Assembly (NCBI GenBank): GCA_021786655.1
Contig: JAJYMU010000279.1
Span: 1 to 5,619, forward strand
Length of the DNA stretch: 5,619 bases
Source of the DNA: Bacteroidota bacterium
GTDB lineage: Bacteria > Bacteroidota > Ignavibacteria > Ignavibacteriales > Melioribacteraceae
Direction: 5' to 3'
The notes below the pieces were generated by a model, which worked only from the letters and a program-made list of their open reading frames with translations, did not search any database and was not told the origin of the DNA. Shown here one piece after another: positions 1 to 5,619 of the stretch. Position 1 is the stretch's first letter; each line of letters opens with the position of its first letter. Made by a program: the position numbers and the translations under genes.

Positions 1-1
1 T

Positions 2-145
2 ATGAAAAAGGAAGAGAGGGCTTCTTTTGTTGAAGATCTCTTAGCTGCTGCCAGTCCTGAATATGTAAAAAGCATCGCTGAAGCACGCGAAGACTATAAG
101 AAAGGTCGTACTTATACGCACAATGAAGTATTTAAAACCAAATGA
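2..145 (+). CDS. Antitoxin C-terminal region, Phd/YefM or RelB-like (probably 5'-truncated by window edge)
   Basis: An open frame of 47 codons from the ATG at position 2 to TGA at 143-145. The visible protein is hydrophilic and helical, with the stretch SPEYVKSIAEAREDY followed by KKGRTYTHNEVF. This 'xxAxxDYxxGRxxxHEEV' ending resembles the C-terminal end of many short type II antitoxins (Phd/YefM, RelB and similar), the part that wraps around and neutralises the toxin. Such antitoxins usually have about 75-90 residues, so the DNA-binding N-terminal half probably lies left of the window and this ATG is likely internal. No ribosome binding site can be judged because only one base precedes it. 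A toxin gene would be expected next to it, but no full-length toxin follows; it could lie upstream or be lost. The family call rests on a short motif and is tentative. Confidence 0.5.
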   Translation: MKKEERASFVEDLLAAASPEYVKSIAEAREDYKKGRTYTHNEVFKTK

Positions 146-195
146 ACATCCAAGTGTTGGTCATCGAAAAGATATTTACAAAGGCAAATAGTTAA
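142..195 (+). pseudogene. Possible degraded toxin start overlapping the antitoxin stop
   Basis: An ATG at 142-144 overlaps the antitoxin stop as ATGA, the coupling geometry often seen between antitoxin and toxin genes. The frame reads MNIQVLVIEK and closes at TAA 193-195 after only 17 codons. In another frame (ATG at 123, stop at 189-191) the segment HPSVGHRKDIYKGK loosely recalls the GHRRxDL segment of ParE-type toxins. Neither frame makes a toxin-sized protein of about 90 residues. The simplest reading is a truncated or decayed toxin, but a chance arrangement after a lone antitoxin is equally possible. Confidence 0.2.
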
Positions 196-223
196 GAAAG
201 AAAGTTGGTTTGACCGCTAAGTT

Positions 224-251
224 TTGTCATAGTTTTTTCTTGCCGTATAAA
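224..251 (+). promoter_or_regulatory. Candidate promoter for mnmA
   Basis: TTGTCA at 224-229 and TATAAA at 246-251 form a sigma70-like pair with a 16-bp spacer, 28 bp before the mnmA GTG start. This is a motif match only. If the organism uses Bacteroidetes-type promoters the element may not be functional. Confidence 0.3.
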
Positions 252-279
252 ATCATGTTTACAATTTAGAGAAAGTAAA

Positions 280-1380
280 GTGTTAAACGAGAAAAGAGTA
301 ATAGTGGCAATGAGCGGCGGAGTTGATTCATCCGTTGCTGCGGCGCTTCTGCATAAGCAAGGTTACGAAGTAATTGGCGTAACGATGAAGACGTGGGGAT
401 TCATGGAAGTCGGCGGCGCGCCCAAACATGAATCCGGATGCTGCTCTCTCGACGCAATCTTCGACGCGAAGAACATTGCAACGTCGCTCGGCTTTCCGCA
501 CTATACAGTTGATTTCACTAAGGCGTTTGAAGAAACTGTGATAGATAATTTTGTTGATGAATATCTTAGCGGCAGAACTCCGAACCCTTGCGTGGTCTGC
601 AACAGAAGAATAAAATGGGAAGAGCTTCTTAAGAAAGCAGACTCTCTCGACGCAAAATATGTTGCCACCGGTCACTATGCAGTTGTAGAACACAACCCGG
701 CACTGAACCGCTACTCGCTGAAAAATTCGCGCGATCAGAAGAAAGATCAGTCGTACGCGCTTTGGGGATTAACGCAAGAGAGTTTGAGCCGTACAATTTT
801 TCCGTTAGGCGGTTATACAAAAGTTGAAGTGAGAAAACTTGCCGAAGAGTTCGGACTTAAAACCGCAAACAAACCGGACAGCCAAGAAATATGTTTCGTT
901 GCGGATGACAATTACGAAAGATTCTTGCGCGAAAGAATTCCCGGCATGATTGAAAAGATAGAAGGCGGGGACATGGTTTATCACGGTGACGTCGTCGGCA
1001 AGCACAGAGGAATTCCATTCTACACAGTCGGACAAAGGAAAGGTCTCGGCGTATCATTTGAGAAACCGGTTTACGTTAAGAGCATTGATGAAAAGACAAA
1101 CACAATAGAAATTGCCAATAAGGAAGAACTGTTTGAAAATATCTGTTCGGCATCGGATATTAATTTTGTGAGTAGAAGAGAATTCAAATCCGGAGAAATT
1201 GTTTTTGGAAAGATCCGCTACAATGATATAGCAACTCCGGCGGAAATAATTTCTGCCGATGAATCGGAAATCAAAATAAAATTTTTGGAAGCAAAGAACG
1301 CAGTAACGCCGGGTCAATCGCTGGTTTTGTATGACGAGCATGGATATGTGTTAGCGGGTGGGATAATAAGGAAGAGCTAA
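280..1380 (+). CDS. mnmA: tRNA-specific 2-thiouridylase MnmA (tRNA U34 sulfur insertion)
   Basis: A protein of 366 residues, normal for the family. MnmA activates U34 of tRNA-Lys, -Glu and -Gln by adenylation and inserts sulfur to give 2-thiouridine in the cytoplasm. The PP-loop ATP-binding motif SGGVDSS is at residues 12-18. GHYA (131-134), DQSYAL (156-161) and FYTVGQRKGLG (247-257) are typical conserved blocks. The catalytic cysteine is C107 in NPCVVCNRRIKW (E. coli Cys102), and the persulfide cysteine is C205 in SQEICF (E. coli Cys199). The C-terminal beta-barrel domain ends with TPGQSLVLYD near 343-352. The start is GTG at 280: no in-frame ATG exists upstream, and the next Met (residue 11) would remove the first strand before the PP-loop. 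Only a weak purine-rich AGAGAAAG precedes it. C104, three residues before C107, creates a CxxC where E. coli has DxxC, and a second pair, CC, is at 54-55. The gene faces katA tail to tail across a hairpin terminator. Confidence 0.97.
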   Translation: MLNEKRVIVAMSGGVDSSVAAALLHKQGYEVIGVTMKTWGFMEVGGAPKHESGCCSLDAIFDAKNIATSLGFPHYTVDFTKAFEETVIDNFVDEYLSGRTPNPCVVCNRRIKWEELLKKADSLDAKYVATGHYAVVEHNPALNRYSLKNSRDQKKDQSYALWGLTQESLSRTIFPLGGYTKVEVRKLAEEFGLKTANKPDSQEICFVADDNYERFLRERIPGMIEKIEGGDMVYHGDVVGKHRGIPFYTVGQRKGLGVSFEKPVYVKSIDEKTNTIEIANKEELFENICSASDINFVSRREFKSGEIVFGKIRYNDIATPAEIISADESEIKIKFLEAKNAVTPGQSLVLYDEHGYVLAGGIIRKS

Positions 1381-1390
1381 CTATTAAAAA

Positions 1391-1417
1391 TAAAAGGGGA
1401 ATAGAATTCCCCTTTTA
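1391..1417. terminator. Bidirectional intrinsic terminator between mnmA and katA
   Basis: A perfect inverted repeat. Left arm TAAAAGGGGAA (1391-1401), loop TAGAA (1402-1406), right arm TTCCCCTTTTA (1407-1417), giving an 11-bp stem. The GGGG/CCCC core is flanked by A tracts on one side and T tracts on the other, so each strand shows a GC stem followed by a U run. It sits 10 bp after the mnmA stop and 9 bp from the katA stop, as expected for a shared terminator of two convergent genes. Confidence 0.9.
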
Positions 1418-1426
1418 AAGTTCTAA

Positions 1427-2926
1427 TTACTTCATACCAAGTTCAGACATAATCGCTTCCACATCTACACCAAGACCTTTTGCAACAGCTTCACCCAAAC
1501 CAACATCTGCTCTAAACCAATGACACAACTGACGGTTAATTATTTCATTTCGTTTCGGTCCTTCAATTCCTTTCATTGCTCCGATGATATTACTAATCGT
1601 GTTTTTCTTTTCGGCTTCGGTCATAACATTTCGGAATAGGTTTCCAGGTTGGGTGTAATGATCGTCTTCGCCGGGTTCGTTTCTATCATACCAATCGGCT
1701 ATGTTGGAATCGAGTTCCATCGGAGGTATTTTATAATTTTCATCCTGAACAATATTATCAAAACTATTCGGATGATAATTAGGATTACTTCCACCGTTCC
1801 CATCAACGCGCATATATCCGTCCCGCTGATAATTATTTACAGCAAACGGACATTTATTAACCGGAATCTGTTCGTAATTTGCACCAAGGCGGTATCGGTG
1901 TGCATCGGGATAGGAAAGTATTCTTCCTTGAAGCATTTTATCCGGAGAGTAGCTGATTCCATCAACAACGTGAGCAGGAGCGAAAGCCGCTTGTTCAACA
2001 TCGGCAAAATAATTATCCGGAACTTTATTTAATTCCATCACACCAACATCAAATAACGGATATTCCTTATGCGGCCAAATTTTGGTCAGGTCAAACGGAT
2101 TCCATCTAAAAGTCTTTGCCTGTTCTTTAGTCATCACCTGAATTTTGAGATTCCATTTCGGGAAATCTCCTTTTTCAATTGCCTGAACTAAATCGCGTTG
2201 AGCCCAGTCCGGATCTTTACCGCGAATTTCTTCCGCCAATGCGGCATCAAAGTTTTTAATTCCTTGCTGGGTCTTAAAATGAAATTTAACCCAAATCAAT
2301 TCATTCTTGGCATTGATCATAGAATAAGTGTGACTGCCGTAACCGTTCATATTTCTGTATGAGAACGGAGTGCCGCGGTCAGACATCAAGATCAACACCT
2401 GATGAAGACTTTCAGGGTTGAGAGACCAATAATCCCACATCATAGTAGGGCTCTTGCAGTTCGTCTTTGGATCGCGCTTCTGCGTGTGAATAAAATCGTC
2501 AAATTTTTTCGGATCCTTGATGAAAAATACAGGAGTATTGTTGCCGACAAGATCCCAATTTCCGTCTTCAGTATAAAGCTTAACAGCAAATCCGCGCGGG
2601 TCTCTTTCGGTATCAGACGATCCTTTCTCTCCGCCAACCGTTGAGAAACGGACAAAAACTTTTGTCTCTTTGCCTATTTTATTAAAAATTTTTGCCTTGG
2701 AGTATTTTGTAATATCGTTAGTAACTGTAAGCTTGCCGAATGCACCCGAACCTTTTGCATGAACAATTCTTTCAGGAATTCTTTCACGGTTGAAGTGCGC
2801 CATCTTTTCGTGGAAGACATAGTCCTGTATCAAAAGTGGACCGCGCGGGCCTATCGACTGGGTATTCTCATGCTCGTAGTACGGGCTGCCCGATGCCGAT
2901 GTGAGTCTTTTTTTCTCTTTATTCAT
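1427..2926 (-). CDS. katA: Haem catalase KatA (monofunctional, small subunit)
   Basis: Encodes 499 residues, the size of small-subunit monofunctional catalases, which dismutate hydrogen peroxide to water and oxygen in the cytoplasm. The distal catalytic histidine is H56 in RIVHAKG, and the catalytic asparagine is N129 in DLVGNNTPVFFI. The haem-ligand tyrosine is Y339 in RILSYPDAHRYRLG, with R335 as the proximal arginine. These match human His75, Asn148, Tyr358 and Arg354 with a constant offset of 19, including the surrounding RFSTVGGEKGSSDTERDPRG block near 93-112. The ATG at 2926-2924 is chosen because MNKEKK follows a strong AAAGGAG ribosome binding site 8 nt upstream. An extension to 2980 is open but would add 18 residues not expected in the family and would place the Shine-Dalgarno sequence inside the gene. 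There is no signal peptide. The gene diverges from oxyR and shares its control region, so peroxide induction through OxyR is likely. Confidence 0.97.
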   Translation of the reverse strand: MNKEKKRLTSASGSPYYEHENTQSIGPRGPLLIQDYVFHEKMAHFNRERIPERIVHAKGSGAFGKLTVTNDITKYSKAKIFNKIGKETKVFVRFSTVGGEKGSSDTERDPRGFAVKLYTEDGNWDLVGNNTPVFFIKDPKKFDDFIHTQKRDPKTNCKSPTMMWDYWSLNPESLHQVLILMSDRGTPFSYRNMNGYGSHTYSMINAKNELIWVKFHFKTQQGIKNFDAALAEEIRGKDPDWAQRDLVQAIEKGDFPKWNLKIQVMTKEQAKTFRWNPFDLTKIWPHKEYPLFDVGVMELNKVPDNYFADVEQAAFAPAHVVDGISYSPDKMLQGRILSYPDAHRYRLGANYEQIPVNKCPFAVNNYQRDGYMRVDGNGGSNPNYHPNSFDNIVQDENYKIPPMELDSNIADWYDRNEPGEDDHYTQPGNLFRNVMTEAEKKNTISNIIGAMKGIEGPKRNEIINRQLCHWFRADVGLGEAVAKGLGVDVEAIMSELGMK

Positions 2927-2932
2927 TTTTGT

Positions 2933-2941
2933 ATCTCCTTT
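2933..2941 (-). promoter_or_regulatory. Strong ribosome binding site of katA
   Basis: Read on the minus strand this is AAAGGAGAT. The AGGAG core (2939-2935) lies 8 nt before the ATG at 2926. It decides the katA start in favour of this ATG over the longer open frame. Confidence 0.85.
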
Positions 2942-3022
2942 GATGTTGTTAAATAATGATAGAACGGAAATTCTGTGCAAGAAAATGCGCTACCAGCATT
3001 AATAAATCAAATCGATATTTTT

Positions 3023-3030
3023 TATCTTTG
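3023..3030 (+). promoter_or_regulatory. Candidate -7 element of the oxyR promoter (TAnnTTTG type)
   Basis: TATCTTTG matches TAnnTTTG, the -7 element used by the primary sigma factor in Bacteroidetes and relatives. It would place the transcription start near 3035-3038, about 18-20 nt before the GTG at 3055. I see no convincing TTG -33 element at the usual distance, so the promoter may be weak. Confidence 0.45.
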
Positions 3031-3047
3031 CATAGACAAAAACTATG
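3031..3047. promoter_or_regulatory. OxyR operator (ATAG-N7-CTAT palindrome)
   Basis: CATAG (3031-3035), seven bases, then CTATG (3043-3047). This is an exact match to the ATAG-N7-CTAT half of the OxyR consensus, with one extra symmetric base pair on each side. It lies in the 128-bp divergent region between katA and oxyR. A full tetramer site would need further ATAG/CTAT elements spaced by 7 bp; positions 3010-3013 and 3021-3024 match poorly (about 1 of 4 bases each), so only one dimer site is strong. It begins right after the candidate oxyR -7 element and ends 7 bp before the oxyR start, a position suited to self-repression. It also lies upstream of katA on the other strand, where it could serve as an activator site. 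Confidence 0.75.
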
Positions 3048-3054
3048 GTGCATT

Positions 3055-3993
3055 GTGACACTCGTTCAACTTGAATACATATTGGCGCTGGATACGTACC
3101 GCAATTTTTCAAGCGCCGCCGAAAAATGTTTTGTTACCCAGCCAACTTTAAGTATGCAGGTGCAAAAACTTGAAGAGGAATTGGATATAAAAATATTCGA
3201 TAGAAGCAAAAAACCTTTAATAGCAACCGAATTGGGGCGGGAAATTATTGACCTTGCCCGTTCGGTTTTGAGTGGAACAAAAGCCATCTCGGATTTAGTG
3301 AGCGAGCGAAAAGGTGAAATCAAAGGCGAACTGCATATAGGCATAATACCTACGCTGGCTCCATACCTTCTTCCGCTCTTCCTCAAAAAATTTTTAAAGA
3401 AGTACGAAGAAATCAACCTAACCGTTGTTGAACTTACAACCGAGAGAATAATAGAACAGTTGAAACGAAATGTGATTGATGCTGCTATACTGGTTACACC
3501 GCTTGAGTATACTTCTCTTAAGGTAACACCGTTATTCTATGAAGAGTTTATTTTGTACTCGGCGAAATCATCGAATGTGCAAAAGATAAAAGAGGTTTCG
3601 GTTGGAGAGATTGATGTTGATAAATTATGGCTTTTGGAAGAAGGGCATTGTTTTCGGTCGCAAATAATCAATCTTTGCGACCTTCAAAAAATTTCCCAAG
3701 AGGGAAAGCGTTTTCACTACGAAGCAGGAAGTCTTGAAACACTGATTCGTATGGTAGATCAAAACCAAGGTATTACAATTCTTCCCGAATTAGCTATGAC
3801 AGAGTTAGGCGCTTCTCAAAAAGGATCGACGCGGCGGTTTAAATCGCCTGTGCCGGTTAGGGAAGTAAGCCTGGTTACTCATAGAGATTTTGTAAAGAAG
3901 AGATTAATCGAGGCTCTTCGCGATTCGATAATTGATTTTATTCCAGATAGGCTTATGACAAAGAAAAAGAAAAGGGTAATCTCGATTGATTAG
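3055..3993 (+). CDS. oxyR: Hydrogen peroxide-sensing LysR-family regulator OxyR
   Basis: A protein of 312 residues from a GTG start, a normal length for OxyR. The N-terminal winged helix-turn-helix covers about residues 1-60 (FSSAAEKCFVTQPTLSMQVQKLEEEL) and the ligand-type regulatory domain about 90-300. The redox cysteines are C199 in EEGHCFR and C208 in NLC, exactly at the E. coli OxyR numbers. The peroxide-pocket residues T100 (GIIPTLAPYLLP), H198 and R201 are also present. On oxidation the C199-C208 disulfide should switch DNA binding and activate target genes such as the divergent katA. The start at 3055 gives the usual N-terminus (M)TLVQLEYILALDTY. The open frame extends up to 2956, but this would add 33 basic, unrelated residues and would run through the operator. 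The Shine-Dalgarno sequence before the GTG is weak. The C-terminus ends in a lysine-rich tail. Probably self-regulated. Confidence 0.95.
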   Translation: MTLVQLEYILALDTYRNFSSAAEKCFVTQPTLSMQVQKLEEELDIKIFDRSKKPLIATELGREIIDLARSVLSGTKAISDLVSERKGEIKGELHIGIIPTLAPYLLPLFLKKFLKKYEEINLTVVELTTERIIEQLKRNVIDAAILVTPLEYTSLKVTPLFYEEFILYSAKSSNVQKIKEVSVGEIDVDKLWLLEEGHCFRSQIINLCDLQKISQEGKRFHYEAGSLETLIRMVDQNQGITILPELAMTELGASQKGSTRRFKSPVPVREVSLVTHRDFVKKRLIEALRDSIIDFIPDRLMTKKKKRVISID

Positions 3994-3995
3994 CT

Positions 3996-4026
3996 CCCAA
4001 AATATTTTGCCCAAAAAAATATTTTG
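3996..4026 (+). repeat. AT-rich tandem repeat and hairpin after oxyR (possible weak terminator)
   Basis: CCCAAAATATTTTG (3996-4009) is directly followed by CCCAAAAAAATATTTTG (4010-4026), the same unit with three extra A residues. Because the unit is itself palindromic, CAAAATATTTT (3998-4008) can also pair with AAAATATTTTG (4016-4026), an 11-bp stem with a 7-base loop. It starts 2 bp after the oxyR stop. The stem is almost entirely A:T and lacks a clear U run, so termination would be weak. Confidence 0.5.
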
Positions 4027-4057
4027 AAATGCACTTTCATCATAAAAATGTTATCAC

Positions 4058-4065
4058 GATATTTG
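4058..4065 (+). promoter_or_regulatory. Candidate -7 element upstream of the HNH gene
   Basis: GATATTTG matches TAnnTTTG with one mismatch and is followed by CA, like the element before oxyR (TATCTTTGCA). A TTTC at 4035-4038, 19 bp earlier, is one mismatch from a TTTG -33 element. A transcript would start near 4070, about 100 nt before the HNH coding similarity begins. Confidence 0.25.
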
Positions 4066-4074
4066 CACCATCAA

Positions 4075-4203
4075 ATGAAGGAAAGAAACATCAACCAAGT
4101 ATTGAATTTTCTCTTTAATTATCTGGAGGTTAGTCTTCGAAAGGAAGTTCGGAAAAAACGGATCACTCAATGCGAAAGTTCTTCTCCTCAATCAAAGCTA
4201 TGA
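4075..4203 (+). CDS. Small upstream open frame overlapping the HNH gene (doubtful)
   Basis: The ATG at 4075 opens a 42-codon frame (MKERNINQVLNF..., basic in its second half) that ends at TGA 4201-4203. It overlaps the beginning of the HNH frame in a different register. It lies shortly after a possible promoter element. Joining it to the HNH frame would need loss of one base, for example in the six-A tract at 4153-4158, which would give the nuclease a 30-residue N-terminal extension. I do not recognise the peptide. It may be a chance frame in the leader, a regulatory leader peptide, or the displaced N-terminus of the nuclease. Confidence 0.2.
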   Translation: MKERNINQVLNFLFNYLEVSLRKEVRKKRITQCESSSPQSKL

Positions 4204-4669
4204 ACCGCTTACAATCTGCAACGTTAAGAAAGCAGTAGTTCTTATATTTTTAGGAAAGGCAGAACTGGTTGCAAATAACGATAAAAAAGAGATTCACGCA
4301 GTATCCAAAGCGTTCCCTTGGCCCAGCATCATTCGTCTCAACGATTATATAAAAGTCCCTTACAAGAAAATCATTCTAACCCGCCGCAATATTTTAAAAC
4401 GCGACGGACACAAGTGCGCATACTGCGGCAGAGCAGATCTCCCTCTGACGATAGATCACATCATCCCGCGTTCTAAAGGAGGAGACGACAGCTGGGAAAA
4501 TCTTGTTGCCGCTTGCCTTCCTTGCAACAACAGGAAAGGGGACCGCTCTCCGGAAGAAGCCGGTATCAAACTGAAAATCAAACCTTACGCGCCGAATCAT
4601 ATCATGTTTATCCGAAACAATGCCGGAAGATTAGACGATACCTGGAAGCGGTATCTTTTCCAGGCATAG
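4166..4669 (+). CDS. Stand-alone HNH endonuclease, intact except for a missing start codon
   Basis: The frame is open from 4106 to TAG 4667-4669. Recognisable homology begins at about 4166 and gives 167 residues (numbered from there). The N-terminus AKVLLLNQSYEPLTICNV (3-20) is typical of a common bacterial family of small HNH nucleases. The zinc-binding CxxC is C84/C87 (KCAYC), the HNH core DH is D97-H98 in LTIDHIIPRSKGG, N112 follows in ENLVAAC, and the second CxxC is C117/C120 in CLPCNNRKGD. All metal and catalytic residues are therefore present. The domain cuts DNA in characterised members, but the role of this short family is unknown. No ATG, GTG or TTG occurs in frame between the stop at 4103-4105 and the homology start. 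ATG at 4170 is in another frame: ATGCGAAAGTT needs one added base (M-R-K-V) or two removed bases (M-K-V) to give a normal start. Options are a sequencing or assembly indel, a real mutation, or a rare ATT/ATC start. Confidence 0.85.
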   Translation, partial: LNAKVLLLNQSYEPLTICNVKKAVVLIFLGKAELVANNDKKEIHAVSKAFPWPSIIRLNDYIKVPYKKIILTRRNILKRDGHKCAYCGRADLPLTIDHIIPRSKGGDDSWENLVAACLPCNNRKGDRSPEEAGIKLKIKPYAPNHIMFIRNNAGRLDDTWKRYLFQA

Positions 4670-4733
4670 TGAAGTAAACTAATTTTTCTTTATTTTTACA
4701 CGTCAAATTTCAAAATCAACTTATTCGCGGTTA

Positions 4734-5619
4734 ATGGCAAAGAAAAGAATTCTAAGCGGAATGAGACCGACGGGCAAACTTCACATCGGGCATTATGTCG
4801 GCGCTCTTGAAAACTGGATAAAATTACAAAACGAATATGAAAGCTATCATCTCATAGCCGATTATCATGTACTTACAACTGATCTGGCAACGGATAATAT
4901 CTATATCAATACAATTGAGATGCTCATTGATTGGCTAGCTTGCGGTTTGGAACCAGAAAAATCACCGATGTTTCGTCAGTCTAAAATTAAGGAACACGCC
5001 GAGTTATTTTTGATTTTTTCGATGCTGATAACCAAGGCACGACTTGAACGAAATCCTACACTTAAAGAGCAAGTAAGGGATTTGAATATTGAAAATGTAA
5101 TTTATGGACACTTAGGTTATCCCGTTCTCCAAGCTGCCGATATTCTCCTTTATAAAGGTGAAGCAGTTCCGGTTGGTGAAGACCAGGTACCGCATGTAGA
5201 AATCACAAGAGAGATTGCAAGAAAATTCAATAACCAATATGGAAAAGTATTTTCGGAACCAGAACCGCTGCTTACAAAATTTGCAAGACTGCCCGGTCTC
5301 GACGGTGATGCAAAAATGAGTAAATCTTTGGGCAATACAATTTTACTTTCGGATGATGCTGAAACGGTAAAACAAAAACTTCGCAAAGCCGTTACCGATC
5401 CGCAGAAGATTAGAAAGAACGATCCCGGCAGACCGGAAATTTGTTTAGTGTTCACTTATCATCAGAAGTTTAATCCTTCCGAAGCTCAGCAGATTGAAAA
5501 AGATTGCCGCAGCGGTGTTTTAGGATGCGTTGAGTGTAAACTTCGATGCGCAGAAAAAATAAATCAATTTTTGGCTCCAATTCTTGAACGAAGAAAAAAG
5601 TTAGAAGCTAATCTAGATT
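4734..5619 (+). CDS. trpS: Tryptophanyl-tRNA synthetase TrpS (3' end beyond window)
   Basis: 295 residues are visible and the frame is still open at the window edge; the family usually has about 325-350 residues, so roughly 30-50 are missing by truncation only. The enzyme is a class I aminoacyl-tRNA synthetase that charges tRNA-Trp in the cytoplasm. The ATP-binding HIGH motif is at residues 17-20 in SGMRPTGKLHIGHYVGALENW, and KMSKS is at 194-198. IADYHVLTT (41-49), LERNPTLKEQ (104-113), YPVLQAADILLYKG (129-142) and VGEDQVPHVEITREIARKFN (147-166) are the usual tryptophan-pocket and dimer-side blocks. The ATG at 4734 gives the standard short N-terminus before ILSGMRPTG; the ribosome binding site is weak. 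It lies 64 bp after the HNH gene on the same strand, so co-transcription is possible. No T-box or attenuator fits the short leader. Confidence 0.96.
   Translation, partial: MAKKRILSGMRPTGKLHIGHYVGALENWIKLQNEYESYHLIADYHVLTTDLATDNIYINTIEMLIDWLACGLEPEKSPMFRQSKIKEHAELFLIFSMLITKARLERNPTLKEQVRDLNIENVIYGHLGYPVLQAADILLYKGEAVPVGEDQVPHVEITREIARKFNNQYGKVFSEPEPLLTKFARLPGLDGDAKMSKSLGNTILLSDDAETVKQKLRKAVTDPQKIRKNDPGRPEICLVFTYHQKFNPSEAQQIEKDCRSGVLGCVECKLRCAEKINQFLAPILERRKKLEANLD

Noticed and set aside
1649..2032. A plus-strand open frame of 127 codons inside katA
   Set aside because: It lies wholly antisense to the clearly conserved catalase gene and its product shows no domain features. It is a shadow frame.
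2927..2980. A longer katA reading with 18 extra N-terminal residues
   Set aside because: A strong AAAGGAG site lies inside that extension, right before MNKEKK, and the extension does not look like a catalase N-terminus.
2956..3054. A longer oxyR reading from ATG 2956 adding 33 residues
   Set aside because: The added residues are basic and unlike any OxyR N-terminus, and they would be encoded by the divergent promoter and operator. Starting at GTG 3055 aligns C199 and C208 exactly with E. coli.
4154..4160. A AAA AAC-like slippery heptamer, considered as a programmed -1 frameshift site for the HNH gene
   Set aside because: A -1 shift here would move from the HNH frame into the upstream frame, the wrong direction for making the nuclease; a +1 shift would be required.
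4394..4600. A minus-strand open frame of 68 codons opposite the HNH gene
   Set aside because: It is antisense to the conserved zinc and HNH motifs on the plus strand, so it is a shadow.
4637..4664. Two overlapping, mutually exclusive hairpins at the end of the HNH gene (GATACC/GGTATC and CCTGGAA/TTCCAGG) upstream of trpS, considered as an attenuator
   Set aside because: Both lie inside coding sequence with short stems, there is no adjacent U run and no leader peptide rich in Trp codons. Probably chance.
4670..4733. A T-box or other leader riboswitch for trpS
   Set aside because: The gap is only 64 bp, T-rich, without the conserved T-box sequence or a terminator hairpin.
5150..5455. A minus-strand open frame of 101 codons opposite trpS
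   Set aside because: It is antisense to the conserved trpS region that includes KMSKS, so it is a shadow.

Overview
The window carries four well-recognised housekeeping and stress genes, one HNH-nuclease gene with a start-codon problem, and the tail of a probable toxin-antitoxin antitoxin. The sequence is AT-rich. Protein style (the MnmA, OxyR and TrpRS variants) and a TAnnTTTG-type -7 promoter element ahead of oxyR suggest the Bacteroidetes/Chlorobi/Ignavibacteria group, perhaps an Ignavibacteria-like bacterium. This assignment is inference from sequence style and was not checked by a search.

Layout from left to right: (1) 2-145 (+), the C-terminal end of a probable Phd/RelB-like antitoxin, followed by what may be the debris of its toxin. 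(2) 280-1380 (+), mnmA, the tRNA U34 2-thiouridylase. (3) A perfect, symmetric hairpin at 1391-1417 that can terminate transcription from both sides. (4) 1427-2926 (-), a small-subunit haem catalase (katA). (5) A 128-bp divergent control region containing a perfect ATAG-N7-CTAT OxyR-type operator. (6) 3055-3993 (+), the peroxide sensor-regulator oxyR, with both redox cysteines at the E. coli positions 199 and 208. (7) About 4166-4669 (+), a stand-alone HNH endonuclease that is intact from its N-terminal motif to its stop but has no usable in-frame start codon. (8) 4734 to the window edge (+), trpS, which lacks its C-terminal part only because the window ends.

The functional core is the divergent katA/oxyR pair, a classical hydrogen-peroxide defence module. 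Oxidised OxyR is expected to activate katA. The operator lies across the likely transcription start of oxyR, so the regulator probably also controls itself. The flanking mnmA, HNH gene and trpS show no evident functional link to it; mnmA is separated from katA by the convergent terminator. I found no CRISPR array, RNA gene, insertion sequence or clearly novel system. The points most worth a second look are the missing start of the HNH gene, the CxxC plus Cys arrangement in MnmA, the placement of the OxyR operator, and the possible toxin-antitoxin remnant at the left edge.
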